Origin: JAENVU01 sp038250905 | GTDB lineage: Bacteria; Actinomycetota; Acidimicrobiia; IMCC26256; JAENVU01 | DNA: 64,000 nucleotides | Direction: 5' to 3' | Assembly: GCA_038250905.1 (NCBI GenBank) | Contig: JBBSBV010000008.1 | Location: forward strand, 1 to 64,000 | Shown: positions 24,688 through 34,027 of the stretch, one piece after another | How positions within the stretch are numbered: the stretch's first letter is position 1 | Layout of the letters: each line of letters begins with the position of its first letter | Translations under genes and position numbers: made by a program | Notes under the pieces: generated by a model | Told to the model about the DNA's origin: nothing | Seen by the model: only the letters and a program-made list of their open reading frames with translations | Database searches by the model: none

Positions 24688-24725
24688 GTTACAGAGCGTT
24701 CACATTTCGGCAACGGATCCGAAAC
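24688..24725. promoter_or_regulatory. GlnR-type operator (four half-sites)
   Basis: Four 5-mers with exact 11-bp periodicity read GTTAC-n6-TTCAC-n6-GCAAC-n6-GAAAC (24688, 24699, 24710 and 24721). This matches the known actinobacterial GlnR box pattern GTnAC-n6-GnAAC repeated twice. It lies in the divergent gap between glnA and glnII and could control both. Confidence 0.8.
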
Positions 24726-24834
24726 TCCGGACCGATTAGCTCCGTGGGTCCAGCCGAACCGGTTCGGCCCGAGCCTCGGTCCGCTGCAGTTCGGTCTGGT
24801 GGAACATCAATCCGGGAATGGGCGACGACGCACC

Positions 24835-24860
24835 ACATACCCGCACGACATACCCGCACG
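24835..24860 (+). repeat. 13-bp tandem repeat in the glnII leader
   Basis: ACATACCCGCACG occurs twice in direct succession (24835-24847 and 24848-24860), just before the ribosome site of glnII. It may be neutral slippage or a regulatory element. Confidence 0.6.
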
Positions 24861-24877
24861 ACGATCAGGAGCATCAC

Positions 24878-25876
24878 GTGGCGTACAAGGCCGAGTACAT
24901 CTGGATCGACGGCACCGAGCCGACGGCGCGGCTGCGGTCCAAGACCAAGATCATTCAGAAGGGCGGCGACCTCCCGATCTGGGGATTCGACGGCTCGAGC
25001 ACGAACCAGGCCCCCGGCGACAAGTCGGACTGCGTCCTGCGGCCGGTGTTCGACTGTCCGGACCCGCTGCGTGGCGGTGACAACCGGCTCGTCATGTGCG
25101 AGGTGCTCTACACCGACATGAGCCCGCACGTCACCAACAACCGCGCCAAGCTCGCGCCGCTCGCCGAGAAGTTCGCCGCCCAGGAGTCCCTCTTCGGCAT
25201 CGAGCAGGAATACAACTTCTTCCAGGACGGTCGGCCGTTCGGGTTCCCGGTGGGCGGGTACCCCGCGCCGCAGGGCTTCTACTACTGCGGCATCGGTGCG
25301 GACGAGGTCTTCGGCCGGGAGATCGTCGAAGCCCACATGGACGCGTGCCTCGAGGCCGGCCTCGGCCTTTCGGGCATCAACGCCGAGGTCATGCCCGGCC
25401 AGTGGGAGTTCCAGGTCGGCCCGCTCGGCCCGCTCGAGGTCTCGGACCAGCTGTGGATGGCCCGGTGGCTGCTCTACCGCATCGCCGAGGACTTCGGTAT
25501 CGCGGTGACCATCACCGCGAAGCCGGTCTCGGGCGACTGGAACGGTGCCGGCGCGCATACCAACTTCTCCACGAAGGCGATGCGCGAGAACTACGACGCG
25601 ATCATCACGGCCTGCGAAGCCCTGGGCAAGCGGGTCGACGAACACGTCGAGGGCTACGGCGACGGCATCGAGCAACGGCTGACCGGCCAGCACGAGACCG
25701 CGCCGTACAACGTGTACAGCTACGGCGTCTCGGACCGCGGTGCGTCGGTGCGGATCCCGTGGCAGGTCGAGCAGGACCAGAAGGGCTACATCGAGGACCG
25801 TCGGCCCAACGCCAACATGGACCCGTACGTGGTGACCCGCCTGATCGTCGACACGTGTTGTAGCGCCCTGGCGTAA
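24878..25876 (+). CDS. glnII: Glutamine synthetase type II (eukaryote-like)
   Basis: This 332-residue GSII has the family motifs KAEYIWIDG at the N-terminus, WGFDGSSTNQA, FGIEQEYNFF and the ATP/NH3 block GPLGPLEVSDQLWMARWLL, with HETAPYNVYSYGVSDRGASVRIP towards the end. The GTG at 24878 has AGGAG six bases before it; the frame continues upstream into the tandem repeat and is not used. GSII in actinobacteria is commonly a low-nitrogen enzyme under GlnR. The operator at 24688-24725 fits that role. Confidence 0.95.
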   Translation: MAYKAEYIWIDGTEPTARLRSKTKIIQKGGDLPIWGFDGSSTNQAPGDKSDCVLRPVFDCPDPLRGGDNRLVMCEVLYTDMSPHVTNNRAKLAPLAEKFAAQESLFGIEQEYNFFQDGRPFGFPVGGYPAPQGFYYCGIGADEVFGREIVEAHMDACLEAGLGLSGINAEVMPGQWEFQVGPLGPLEVSDQLWMARWLLYRIAEDFGIAVTITAKPVSGDWNGAGAHTNFSTKAMRENYDAIITACEALGKRVDEHVEGYGDGIEQRLTGQHETAPYNVYSYGVSDRGASVRIPWQVEQDQKGYIEDRRPNANMDPYVVTRLIVDTCCSALA

Positions 25877-25896
25877 CCGTCCGTGGTACTACCGCC

Positions 25897-25932
25897 GAAG
25901 CCCGGGTCGCTCCCACGAGTGCCCCGGGCTTC
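25897..25932 (+). terminator. Terminator between convergent genes
   Basis: Perfect 10-bp arms GAAGCCCGGG (25897-25906) and CCCGGGCTTC (25923-25932) enclose a 16-base loop, between the glnII stop and a convergent gene. It could serve both strands. Confidence 0.75.
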
Positions 25933-25969
25933 GTCGCGTCCGGTCGAAAAACCGACGCCGGCGCGACGG

Positions 25970-26713
25970 TCAGTCGAGATCGATCGTCACCGACACCGTC
26001 ACGCGCCGCAGCGTGGCGACGAGCGCGGTGGTGAGCAGCGCGAGGCCGATGAGCTCCAGCGAATCCGAGATGGCGGCCACGAGACCGAAGGCCAGCTTCC
26101 AGTGGTGCTCGTCGAACAGCTCCGACTTCACGACCTCGATCCCGCCGGAGCCGCCACCGAACGCGATCGCCGCGACGAGGAGCTGCGTACGGAGGGGGTT
26201 CGACAGCGTGCGCCAGAACGGCCAGTAGATCACTGCGAGCGCGACGACGAACGGGAGGTAGACGAGGATCCACGCGAAGCGGATCGGACCGCTGGTGCCG
26301 AATGCATCGTGCATCGCGTCGGAGATGTGTTGGTGCATGTAGGTCATCTCGTCGAGCGTGAGCACCGCGAAGACCACGCTCATCCCGAACCAGCGGAGCC
26401 GGTGCCATCGGTCGTGAACGATCGCACCCACGACGGCGAAGAGCGTGGTGGACATCACGAGCAACAGGATCTTGGCGGCGCTCGGGAAGTTGAGCTTCTG
26501 GTCCGAGTCGAACAGGTTGACGAGCGTGCTCACTCCCGAGGCGTTCCGCACCAGCTGGGCCACGAAGGTCGCGACGATCAACGCGGTCACGAGCAGCCAG
26601 ATCGTGCGTACGGCGAGCGCGAGTGGTGGGCGGATCCGGACGCCCTCGGCTCGTGGCGCGAGGTCGCCGATGCCGGTGACACGGGCAGATCGGCGGCTCG
26701 CGTCTGCCGTCAT
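25970..26713 (-). CDS. Integral membrane protein, unknown family
   Basis: This 247-residue protein has about six TM helices (about 30-52, 78-98, 108-126, 145-167, 175-195 and 215-238). An H/D/E-rich segment LTLDEMTYMHQHISDAMHD lies between helices 3 and 4 and could bind metal or act in catalysis. The ATG at 26711-26713 has GGAGG seven bases upstream. No family is recognised. Confidence 0.65.
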   Translation of the reverse strand: MTADASRRSARVTGIGDLAPRAEGVRIRPPLALAVRTIWLLVTALIVATFVAQLVRNASGVSTLVNLFDSDQKLNFPSAAKILLLVMSTTLFAVVGAIVHDRWHRLRWFGMSVVFAVLTLDEMTYMHQHISDAMHDAFGTSGPIRFAWILVYLPFVVALAVIYWPFWRTLSNPLRTQLLVAAIAFGGGSGGIEVVKSELFDEHHWKLAFGLVAAISDSLELIGLALLTTALVATLRRVTVSVTIDLD

Positions 26714-26905
26714 GTCAGGACCTCCGCCCGGATCGTCTCGTCTGGACTGCCCGAGGGTCGGAACCGGTGCGCGCGCGTCGTGGCCCTCGGACGCCGAATC
26801 GTAGAGGAGACGAAACGGATCGCATCGCCGACGACGTCGACGCGATATGCGCCGGCCTTGAGGACCATCGTTGCGTGAATCGGTCACGACAGGTCATTGT
26901 GGGCT

Positions 26906-27841
26906 GTGGCAGGCGATCCGACGACCGAACTCACCGTCTCCGTCGTCGTGCCGTCGATCGGGCGCGGGGTGCTGGCCCAAGTGGTCGGCAACGCGCTGGA
27001 TCAACGCGCCCACGAGGTCGTCGTGGTCGCCGACGCCCGGCTCGATCTGGTCTCCGACACGCTGCGGCAGGCCGGGCGCCTCGACGACCGTCGCGTGCAG
27101 GTGATCGCGGGTCCCGGTCGCGGCGCAGGGCCGGCGCGTCAATCGGGCGTCGACGCCGCGACCGGCGACATCGTCCTGCTCCTGGACGACGATGTCGTGC
27201 CCGGCCCGGGTCTGGTCGACGGCCACCGGGCGGTGCATGCCGAGGGCGCGCACCGCGTGGTGGTCGGGTACATGCCGGTGGCCGCGGAACTCGTCGCCCG
27301 CAGCGTCACCGCGGTGATCTATGCCAACGACTACGAGGCCGAGTGCCGAACGCTCGACGCGGATCCGTCGCGCGTGCTGGCGCAGCTCTGGGGCGGGAAC
27401 GTCTCGCTACGCCGGTCCGATTGCGCGCTGGTCCCGCAAGCCGTCGCCACGTTCGCTGACGAGCCGCGCGAGGACGAGGAGTTCGGTTTCCGGTGCCTCC
27501 GGGCCGGGCTGATCGGCGTCTTCGATCGTCGGCTGGCCGCGGTGCACTGGCATGACCGATCGGTCGCGGCATTCCTGGACTTGGCGGGGGCGCAGGTGCG
27601 AGCGTCTCGATTGCTCCGGGAGCAGTATCCCGAGTGGGTGGGATTCGACGACCCGAGGATCGGGCTTCCCGCGCGTGGCCGATGCGTGCTCTGGGCCACC
27701 ACCCTGCCGGTGATCGGCCCGGTGCTCCGCGCATCGTTCGTTGCCCTCGCCCGCCGGCTGGGCGCGGGTGCACCGAGTCCAGCGCGCGTCCATGCCGTGG
27801 TGCTCGCGCGGGCGATCGCGCAGGTTGCCGCGGCGCGTTGA
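26906..27841 (+). CDS. Family 2 glycosyltransferase
   Basis: This 311-residue GT-A enzyme begins with SVVVPSIGRG and has the metal/nucleotide-sugar motif LLLDDDVVPGPG at about residues 90-101, then an acceptor-side EDEEFGFRCLRAG segment. It likely transfers a sugar to a cell-surface glycan. GTG at 26906 is preferred; an in-frame TTG at 26897 is the alternative. It is transcribed in the direction of the large secreted protein gene 213 bases downstream. Confidence 0.8.
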   Translation: MAGDPTTELTVSVVVPSIGRGVLAQVVGNALDQRAHEVVVVADARLDLVSDTLRQAGRLDDRRVQVIAGPGRGAGPARQSGVDAATGDIVLLLDDDVVPGPGLVDGHRAVHAEGAHRVVVGYMPVAAELVARSVTAVIYANDYEAECRTLDADPSRVLAQLWGGNVSLRRSDCALVPQAVATFADEPREDEEFGFRCLRAGLIGVFDRRLAAVHWHDRSVAAFLDLAGAQVRASRLLREQYPEWVGFDDPRIGLPARGRCVLWATTLPVIGPVLRASFVALARRLGAGAPSPARVHAVVLARAIAQVAAAR

Positions 27842-27905
27842 GCGCGTTCCGCCGGTCGACACGGCGACCTGGGCTCCCGCCGCGCCGTGAGTCGGGGGCA
27901 GGTAC

Positions 27906-27935
27906 TTGCTTCAGCCGGCGACTCTCGGCTAGAAC
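27906..27935 (+). promoter_or_regulatory. Possible promoter of the large secreted protein
   Basis: TTGCTT (27906-27911) and TAGAAC (27930-27935) are 18 bases apart. This would give a leader of about 110 bases, unusual for this window where many genes appear leaderless. Confidence 0.35.
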
Positions 27936-27976
27936 AACCACCGCCAACCGATCGTCTCCATGACGAACCGGGAGGT

Positions 27977-27994
27977 GTAGGGCAGGTAGGGCAG
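27977..27994 (+). repeat. 9-bp tandem repeat in a long leader
   Basis: GTAGGGCAG occurs twice in tandem, and related GGGCA units follow at about 28000 and 28040. It sits inside the putative 5' leader of the secreted protein gene. Confidence 0.45.
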
Positions 27995-28054
27995 TTCAGG
28001 GCATGGGTCGCGGTCCGGTTTCGGGGCGCGACGAACACAGGGCAGGGAGCAAAC

Positions 28055-31000
28055 ATGGGCAAGCATCGCGTTTTCGCGCTTTTCGTCGCGTTCGTACTCG
28101 CCATCTCGGGTCTCTCGCTGGTCGGGTCGGTCACCGCCGGCGCAACGGCGACCACCGTCACCGTGGACCAGACGAGCTTGGCGCCGAGTGGCTTCTGGGC
28201 CTCGCCCACGGGCTCGGACACCGGGACCGCCGGCTTCGTGACCGGACCGGCGACGCCGCCGGCGGGCTCCGGCAGCCTCGCGATCGACGTTCCCGCCGGT
28301 CAGCATCGCTCCGTTTACGACTACCAGTTCGGCAAGTGCTCGAACTGGCCGGTCGGTTTCCCGAACTGCACCGCACCGGTGGGCACGCCGATCGCGGCAA
28401 TCACCGCACTTTCGTACTCGACGTACCGTGACGGTGGCGCCAGCACCCCGAACGCGCTCCCGTCGCTCAACATCGAGATCGACCCGAACCCCGCGGGGGG
28501 CGGGCCGCACTACAGCACGCTCGTCTGGGAGCGGTCGAACAACGGCGGCTCGACGACCGACGACACCTGGGAGACCTGGGACGCCTACAACGGCGGGAAC
28601 GGGGTCTTCTGGTCGTCGCAGGTCATCCCCGGCTTCCAGATCGCGGGCGCGGGTGGCACGTTGCTCACCTGGAACGCGATCAAGGCCGCGAACCCGAACG
28701 CGGCCATCGTCTACGGCATCGGTCCGAACGTCGGCACCGGTCCGACCTTCAAGGGCAACGTCGACGCACTCAAGGTCGGCCTCTTGGGCAACGACACGAC
28801 CTTCGACTTCGAGACCTCGACGACCAACACCGTTGTGGGCCAGGGCGACGTGAGTCTCCTCCCGGCGCCGACGACGCCGTGGGTCAGCAACGACGACAAC
28901 ACCACCGCGGCGGGCGACGTCACCTTCGTGAACGGCCCGGCGACTCCGCCCAAGGGCGTCGGCAGCGCGCAACTCACCACGACCCCGGTCGGCGGGATCA
29001 GCACGCTCGTCTACACCGACCTTGCGAACGCATCGACCCGGTTCTCGCAGATCTCCGATCTCCACTACGCGACCTACCGGTCGTCGGCCGATACCGGGAA
29101 CCTCCTCGCGATTTCTTTGCAGCTCAACGTCGACTACGACAAGACCGACGCCAGCACCGGCTGGCAGGGCCGCGTTGTCTTCGAGCCGTACTTCACGGCC
29201 GGTTCCGGGAACATCCCCCAGAACACGTGGCAGGCGTGGAACCCCATGGGCGGCAAGTGGTGGATGACCGGCAACCCGGTCGTCAACGACCTCACCGGGA
29301 CCAAGGCGTGCCCGCAGTCGTCGCCTTGCACTTGGGCCGCGCTCCTGACCGCCTACCCGAAGTCGGGCTTCAACGCCAGCCAGCCCTTCGTGGTCCTGAA
29401 GGCCGGCCAGCCGTGGCCCGGCTTCGTCGGCAACGCCGACGACCTGCGCATCGGCGTCGACGGCAGCCAGGCGAACTTCGACCTCGAGCCGCAGTGCACC
29501 ACCGACTGCTACGTCGCCACGACGGGCAGCGACTCCGGGTCGACCGGAACCGTCGGTGACCCTTTCCTCACCGTCCAGAAGGCCGTGAACACCGTCAACG
29601 CCGGTGGCACCGTGCACGTAGCCAACGGCACCTACAACACACTGGCGGCCACCACGATCCCCAAGGCGGTCACGATCCAGGGACAGAGCCGCGCCGGCAC
29701 GATCCTGAATGGCCCACGCGCCCAGGTTGACCCCGCCGGGTCCCTCGCCGGGCTGCAGATCACCGGCACCACGTCGAACGTGACGATCGAGCAGCTCACG
29801 ATCCAGCACTACGACTACGGCATCTTCACCAACGGCAACACGATGTCGAACATCACGATCCAGAACCTGAACGCATCTGACAACCGCCTGCACGGGATCT
29901 GGATCCAGGCCAACGTGGGCGTCGGGATCAACGGCTTGACGGTGGACAACGTCGATGCCTCCCGCAACAACCAGCTCGGAGGCGGGGGCGGTCGCGGGCT
30001 GTGGGTGATCAACGGGCCCAAGAGCAATGTGAGCGTCACGAACAGCACGTTCGACCAGAACGGTCTCGTCGGCGTCGACCTGAGCGACGGCAGCATCACC
30101 GGAGCCACGGTCACCGGGAACACGGTGACCAACAACGGAGACTCCGGCATCGGCGTCCTCGGCGCGATCGCCGGCGGAGCCAACCTCGTGGCGAACAACG
30201 TCGTGACGAACAACGGGCGCTATGGCATCGAGATCAAGAACTCTACCGGTGATTCCACCGACACGGGCACGGGCAGCGTGACCGTCAGCGCCAACACGGT
30301 CTCCCGGACTGCTGCGGCCACCGACGCTCGCGACTACGGCGGCATCGTGGTGATCCGTCGTGACCGGGTGCTTCCCATCAACCCCGACCAGCCGGCGGGG
30401 ATCGTCATCGAGAACAACTCGGTGTCGGGCTTCCACCGCAAGCCGGTCGGCTCGACCGGCGACGGCTTCGGCATCGTCGTGGGCGGCGCCAGCCACGTGA
30501 TCACCCAGAACACGGTGACGAACAACGACATCGGTGTGCAGGTGCAGGCGGGGAACCCCGTCCTCAACCAGCAGAGCACCGATTGGTTCGATCGTGACGA
30601 CGCCACGAACGGCAGTGCCTTGGTCAACCGCAACTCGATTACCGGGAACGGCCTCGGCTTCCGCACCGCGGGAACCGTGACTGTGGATGCCACCTGCAAC
30701 TGGTGGGGTGCCGTGAGCGGCCCGGGTGCACCGGGTGGCCCGGGGTCGGGAGACGGCGTTTCGGTCGGTGCGGCGGTGACGCCGTGGCTGCTCTCGTCGA
30801 ATCTCAACGGCGCGTGCGCAGGTCCGCCGACCGTGAGCATCGGCTCGGCCAGTTCACTCGAGGGCAGTGGCATCGACCCGGTGGTCAACCTGCCGGTCAC
30901 GCTGTCGCAGCCGTACGGCGGCACCGTCACGGTGCAGTACGCGACGGCCGACGGCACCGGCGCCCATCCCGCCATCGCGCCGAACGATTACACGCCTACC

Positions 31001-31861
31001 AGCGGGACGGTCACGTTCCTGGCCGGCGAAACCACCAAGAACGTGCCGGTCACGATCCGAGGCAATTACTCAGCGACCCAACTCGACGAGTACGACGAGA
31101 CCTTCACGGTCTCGCTGTCGCTGCCGACGAATGCCACGCTCGGGACCGCCGACGGCACGGTGACGATCCTGAACGACGACACGCCGACGGTCTCGCTGCC
31201 GACTGCGATCATCAACACGGTCGAGGGCAACAGCGGGACGCACACCGTGCCGGTGACCGTGCACCTCAGTAACCCGAGCGTTGTGCCCATCTCCGTCAAC
31301 TACACGACGGCGCCGGGGACTGCAGTGGCGCCGAGCGATTACCTCACGACCTCCGGGACCGTGACGTTCGCTCCGTTCCAGACGAGCACATCGTTCAACG
31401 TCACCATCAAGGGTGACACGGCGTTGGAGGACTACCAGTTCTTCACCGTGAGCATCTCCGGTCCCAGTTCCGCCGCCACCGCGCCGACGTTCCTCGGCAA
31501 CGCGTCGGAGATGGTCCAGATCCTCAACGACGAGAAGCCGGTGCTGGCCTCGACGTCGCCCTCGGGAGCCGAAGGCAGCACCCGGGTGCTCAAGGCGACG
31601 CTGAAGCAGCGGTACTACCTGCCGATCACCGTGAACTACGCGACGTCGGACCTCACGGCGATCGCCCCTGGTGACTACACGCCGACCTCGGGGTCGCTGG
31701 TGTTCCCGGCCGGCGTCTCGGGTACTCAAACGGTCGTCGTACCGACCAACTACGACTTCCTGACCGAACTCGCCGAGACCTTCCAGGTCACGTACACAAG
31801 CGGGTCGATCAAGACGAGCCCGGTCCTCGCCAAGGCGACCATCAAGGCCAATCACACCTGA
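28055..31861 (+). CDS. Large secreted beta-helix and Calx-beta protein
   Basis: This 1268-residue extracellular protein has a signal peptide (about 1-33), then two related beta-rich modules (about 36-265 and 275-480) that share GPATPP and a YSTYR/YATYR segment. A right-handed beta-helix follows (about 484-915, starting YVATTGSDSGSTG...DPFLTVQKAV and continuing with N-rich rungs). Three Calx-beta repeats complete it (about 924-1040, 1041-1157 and 1158-1265), the first two ending in a VTILNDD/VQILNDE-like strand. No sortase motif or C-terminal TM anchor is seen, so it is probably released or held non-covalently. The ATG at 28055 has GGGAG upstream. A role in adhesion, polysaccharide binding or carbohydrate cleavage is possible but not shown. 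Confidence 0.82.
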   Translation: MGKHRVFALFVAFVLAISGLSLVGSVTAGATATTVTVDQTSLAPSGFWASPTGSDTGTAGFVTGPATPPAGSGSLAIDVPAGQHRSVYDYQFGKCSNWPVGFPNCTAPVGTPIAAITALSYSTYRDGGASTPNALPSLNIEIDPNPAGGGPHYSTLVWERSNNGGSTTDDTWETWDAYNGGNGVFWSSQVIPGFQIAGAGGTLLTWNAIKAANPNAAIVYGIGPNVGTGPTFKGNVDALKVGLLGNDTTFDFETSTTNTVVGQGDVSLLPAPTTPWVSNDDNTTAAGDVTFVNGPATPPKGVGSAQLTTTPVGGISTLVYTDLANASTRFSQISDLHYATYRSSADTGNLLAISLQLNVDYDKTDASTGWQGRVVFEPYFTAGSGNIPQNTWQAWNPMGGKWWMTGNPVVNDLTGTKACPQSSPCTWAALLTAYPKSGFNASQPFVVLKAGQPWPGFVGNADDLRIGVDGSQANFDLEPQCTTDCYVATTGSDSGSTGTVGDPFLTVQKAVNTVNAGGTVHVANGTYNTLAATTIPKAVTIQGQSRAGTILNGPRAQVDPAGSLAGLQITGTTSNVTIEQLTIQHYDYGIFTNGNTMSNITIQNLNASDNRLHGIWIQANVGVGINGLTVDNVDASRNNQLGGGGGRGLWVINGPKSNVSVTNSTFDQNGLVGVDLSDGSITGATVTGNTVTNNGDSGIGVLGAIAGGANLVANNVVTNNGRYGIEIKNSTGDSTDTGTGSVTVSANTVSRTAAATDARDYGGIVVIRRDRVLPINPDQPAGIVIENNSVSGFHRKPVGSTGDGFGIVVGGASHVITQNTVTNNDIGVQVQAGNPVLNQQSTDWFDRDDATNGSALVNRNSITGNGLGFRTAGTVTVDATCNWWGAVSGPGAPGGPGSGDGVSVGAAVTPWLLSSNLNGACAGPPTVSIGSASSLEGSGIDPVVNLPVTLSQPYGGTVTVQYATADGTGAHPAIAPNDYTPTSGTVTFLAGETTKNVPVTIRGNYSATQLDEYDETFTVSLSLPTNATLGTADGTVTILNDDTPTVSLPTAIINTVEGNSGTHTVPVTVHLSNPSVVPISVNYTTAPGTAVAPSDYLTTSGTVTFAPFQTSTSFNVTIKGDTALEDYQFFTVSISGPSSAATAPTFLGNASEMVQILNDEKPVLASTSPSGAEGSTRVLKATLKQRYYLPITVNYATSDLTAIAPGDYTPTSGSLVFPAGVSGTQTVVVPTNYDFLTELAETFQVTYTSGSIKTSPVLAKATIKANHT

Positions 31862-31883
31862 TCCGCCCGGCATCGCAGTGACG

Positions 31884-31923
31884 TCCGGAGCCCGGAGCCG
31901 CCCACGCGGCTCCGGGCTCCGGG
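31884..31923 (+). terminator. Strong terminator after the secreted protein gene
   Basis: A stem of 14 perfect pairs (31887-31900 with 31907-31920, GGAGCCCGGAGCCG) extends by three further pairs to 31884/31923, with a 6-base loop CCCACG. It lies 23 bases after the stop codon. There is no T-tract. Confidence 0.85.
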
Positions 31924-32050
31924 CCGTCATCAGGACCTCGGAGCCTCCGCGCTCGGCACGAGATCGACGCGCCCGTCGGGGTGCGGCGGACTCCTCGACC
32001 GTGATCACGCGGCGCCGTGGAGCTGTTCAGTGCTCCGGGACCGTGCGTGC

Positions 32051-33043
32051 TCAGCCGCGTCCCGTGCGGATCGCGGCGGTGATGGCGGGCACGATCTCGT
32101 GGAGGTCGCCGATCACCGCGTAGTCGGCCTTCATCACCATGTTGGCCGCGGGATCGGTGTTGATCGCGATGATGCACTTCGCGCCGGAGGCACCCACCCA
32201 GTGCTGGATCGCGCCGCTGATACCGCACGCGAAGTACACGTCGGCACCGATGCGGGTTCCGGTCTGGCCGACCTGGTCGGTGTGGTTGCGCCAACCGTTG
32301 TTGGTGACGGCGCGCGAGCACCCCACCACGCCGCCGAGCTCAGCTGCGAGGTCCTCGAGTGGGGCGAAGCCCTCGGCCGACCCCACGCCGCGTCCACCGC
32401 CGACCACGACCGCGGCGGTGGCCAGGGTCTGGCCCGACTGCCGTTCGACGCGTTCCCGCACGATCGTCACCGCGGCGGCCGGGTCGATGGCGGGGGTGTA
32501 GGGACGCGCCTCGCCCGCGGCCGGTGACGCGTCCGCTGCCGCCTCGACGGCGTGGAGTGCGACGGTCAGGAGCTTGACTGGCGCGGTGACGGTCGTCCGT
32601 TCGAGGAGGGATCCGCCCCATCGAACCCGGGTGAGCTCCCAGGACGCGTCCGCGGGCACGTGCGGCGCCAGATCATCGGGGAGCACGTTCGCCACGAACG
32701 GCGCGTCGAGCCGGGCCGCAAGCTGCGCCAGTACTTCGTTGCCGCGGTCGGTGCCGCACGCGACCACCGCGGCCGGGCCGAGCGATCCGACGAGGTCGGC
32801 CAACGCGTCCGCGGACGCGTCCGCGCCGTAGTCCGTGAGCAGGTCGTGGTGCGCCTGGTGCACCACGACCGCGCCGAAGTCGCCGAGCTCGGTGGCGGCC
32901 GCGTCCGCAGGCATGCCGACCGTGACCGCGTGGAGCTCAGCGCCGAGTGCGACCGCGAGCGCGCGCCCGAAGGTCAGTGCTTCGAACGCCGCGGGGACGA
33001 CCGCGCCGCGGTCGTGCTCGACGAACACCAGCACCGCGCTCAC
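32051..33043 (-). CDS. etfA: Electron transfer flavoprotein alpha subunit
   Basis: This 330-residue subunit holds the FAD of the EtfAB heterodimer, which passes electrons from acyl-CoA and similar dehydrogenases to the quinone pool. The signature VGQTGTRIGADVYFACGISGAIQHWVG and INTDPAANMVMKADYAVIGD is present near the C-terminus. The GTG start overlaps the etfB stop (GTGA), so the subunits are coupled. The nearby DMGDH-like flavoprotein and other dehydrogenases could be donors. Confidence 0.95.
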   Translation of the reverse strand: MSAVLVFVEHDRGAVVPAAFEALTFGRALAVALGAELHAVTVGMPADAAATELGDFGAVVVHQAHHDLLTDYGADASADALADLVGSLGPAAVVACGTDRGNEVLAQLAARLDAPFVANVLPDDLAPHVPADASWELTRVRWGGSLLERTTVTAPVKLLTVALHAVEAAADASPAAGEARPYTPAIDPAAAVTIVRERVERQSGQTLATAAVVVGGGRGVGSAEGFAPLEDLAAELGGVVGCSRAVTNNGWRNHTDQVGQTGTRIGADVYFACGISGAIQHWVGASGAKCIIAINTDPAANMVMKADYAVIGDLHEIVPAITAAIRTGRG

Positions 33044-33804
33044 AGGACGCCCCGCTCGACGAGGACGTCGACCACTGCCGGCGCGGCGGCCGGACCCTCG
33101 CCGAGCACGACGAGGTGCGACGCCTGCTCCGGCGGCGGCATCAAGTGCACCATGGTCTGACCTCCCGCCGCAGCCGCGACCGGCGTGCTGTTCACGACCG
33201 CCTTCCGCGACGCGAGCCGACCCTTCATCGTCGGGTACCGCGGGAGGTTGACGCCCTCCTTGACGCCCACCATCGCCGGGAGGGGGAGTTCGTAGACCTC
33301 CTGCACCCCGTCGATCTCCCGTTGCACCCGGACGACATCGCCCTCGACGCGGATCCCCTTGGCCCCGGTGACCATCGGTCGCGCCTGTGCGCGGGCGACG
33401 CGGATCCCCACCTGGAACCCTCCGGAATCGGCCGACTCGTTGCCGAACACGACGAGATCGAACGGGCCGTCGGCGGCTTCGAGTTCGGTGATGGCCGTGG
33501 TGATCGCGCGCGCGGTCCGTTGTGGGTCCCAGTCGAGATCGTCGATCGGAACGAGCACGACCGCACCGACGCCGAGTGACGCGGCGTAGCGGAGTTGCTC
33601 CTCCGCGTCGACCGGGCCGAGCGTGAGCGCGGTGACCGAACCGCCGTGTGCCTCGACGAGCGCCAACCCCGCCTCGAGCGCGCACTCCTCGTGCGGACTC
33701 ATGGTGAAGCCGAGGTTCGCTGTGTCGACCGCCTGACCGTCAGCCGTGACGTTGATGCGCGCACCCGGTGCGGGCACACGTTTGATACAGACCAGAACTC
33801 GCAA
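33040..33804 (-). CDS. etfB: Electron transfer flavoprotein beta subunit
   Basis: This 254-residue partner of EtfA binds AMP. The family pattern VLVCIKRVP...SPHEECALEAG...LTLGP...D..QVG and PAMVGVKEGVNLPRYPTMKGRLASRK is clear. The start is probably TTG at 33802-33804, where similarity begins. TAGCCT lies 7 bases upstream on this strand, which suggests a leaderless TTG-initiated mRNA. An upstream in-frame extension is arginine-rich and translates a hairpin, so it is rejected. Confidence 0.93.
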   Translation of the reverse strand: MRVLVCIKRVPAPGARINVTADGQAVDTANLGFTMSPHEECALEAGLALVEAHGGSVTALTLGPVDAEEQLRYAASLGVGAVVLVPIDDLDWDPQRTARAITTAITELEAADGPFDLVVFGNESADSGGFQVGIRVARAQARPMVTGAKGIRVEGDVVRVQREIDGVQEVYELPLPAMVGVKEGVNLPRYPTMKGRLASRKAVVNSTPVAAAAGGQTMVHLMPPPEQASHLVVLGEGPAAAPAVVDVLVERGVL

Positions 33805-33828
33805 GGAGAGCAGGCTAGGCAGACGCGA

Positions 33829-33860
33829 GGAATCTCCGGCCAGTGGAAGCCGGAGATTCC
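33829..33860 (-). terminator. Hairpin upstream of etfB
   Basis: Perfect 12-bp arms GGAATCTCCGGC (33829-33840) and GCCGGAGATTCC (33849-33860) enclose an 8-base loop. It lies between the DUF1232 gene and the etfB start and would end transcripts of the former. A third partial copy AGGAATCTC is near 33893. Confidence 0.55.
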
Positions 33861-34027
33861 TTCGTCGCCGAGCTCGGCGGGGTCGTGAGAACAGGAATCT
33901 CACGGGATTGGTTGTGTTCGAGATGTCGGCCGCACGGACCGCTTCGGGAGGCCCAGTACTCTCCCAAACTCAGCGCGCCTTGATTTGCTCGTCCACTCGT
34001 ACTCCTACGGGTCAAGCCACGGAAACG

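Noticed and set aside
27842..28054. Known riboswitch in the long leader of the secreted-protein gene
   Set aside because: Tandem GGGCAG units are present, but I could not fit any familiar riboswitch consensus.
27929..30496. 855-codon open frame on the minus strand across the secreted-protein gene
   Set aside because: It is antisense to the signal-peptide, beta-helix and Calx-beta gene, has the Arg/Val/Asp-rich composition of a GC-bias shadow and shows no domain.
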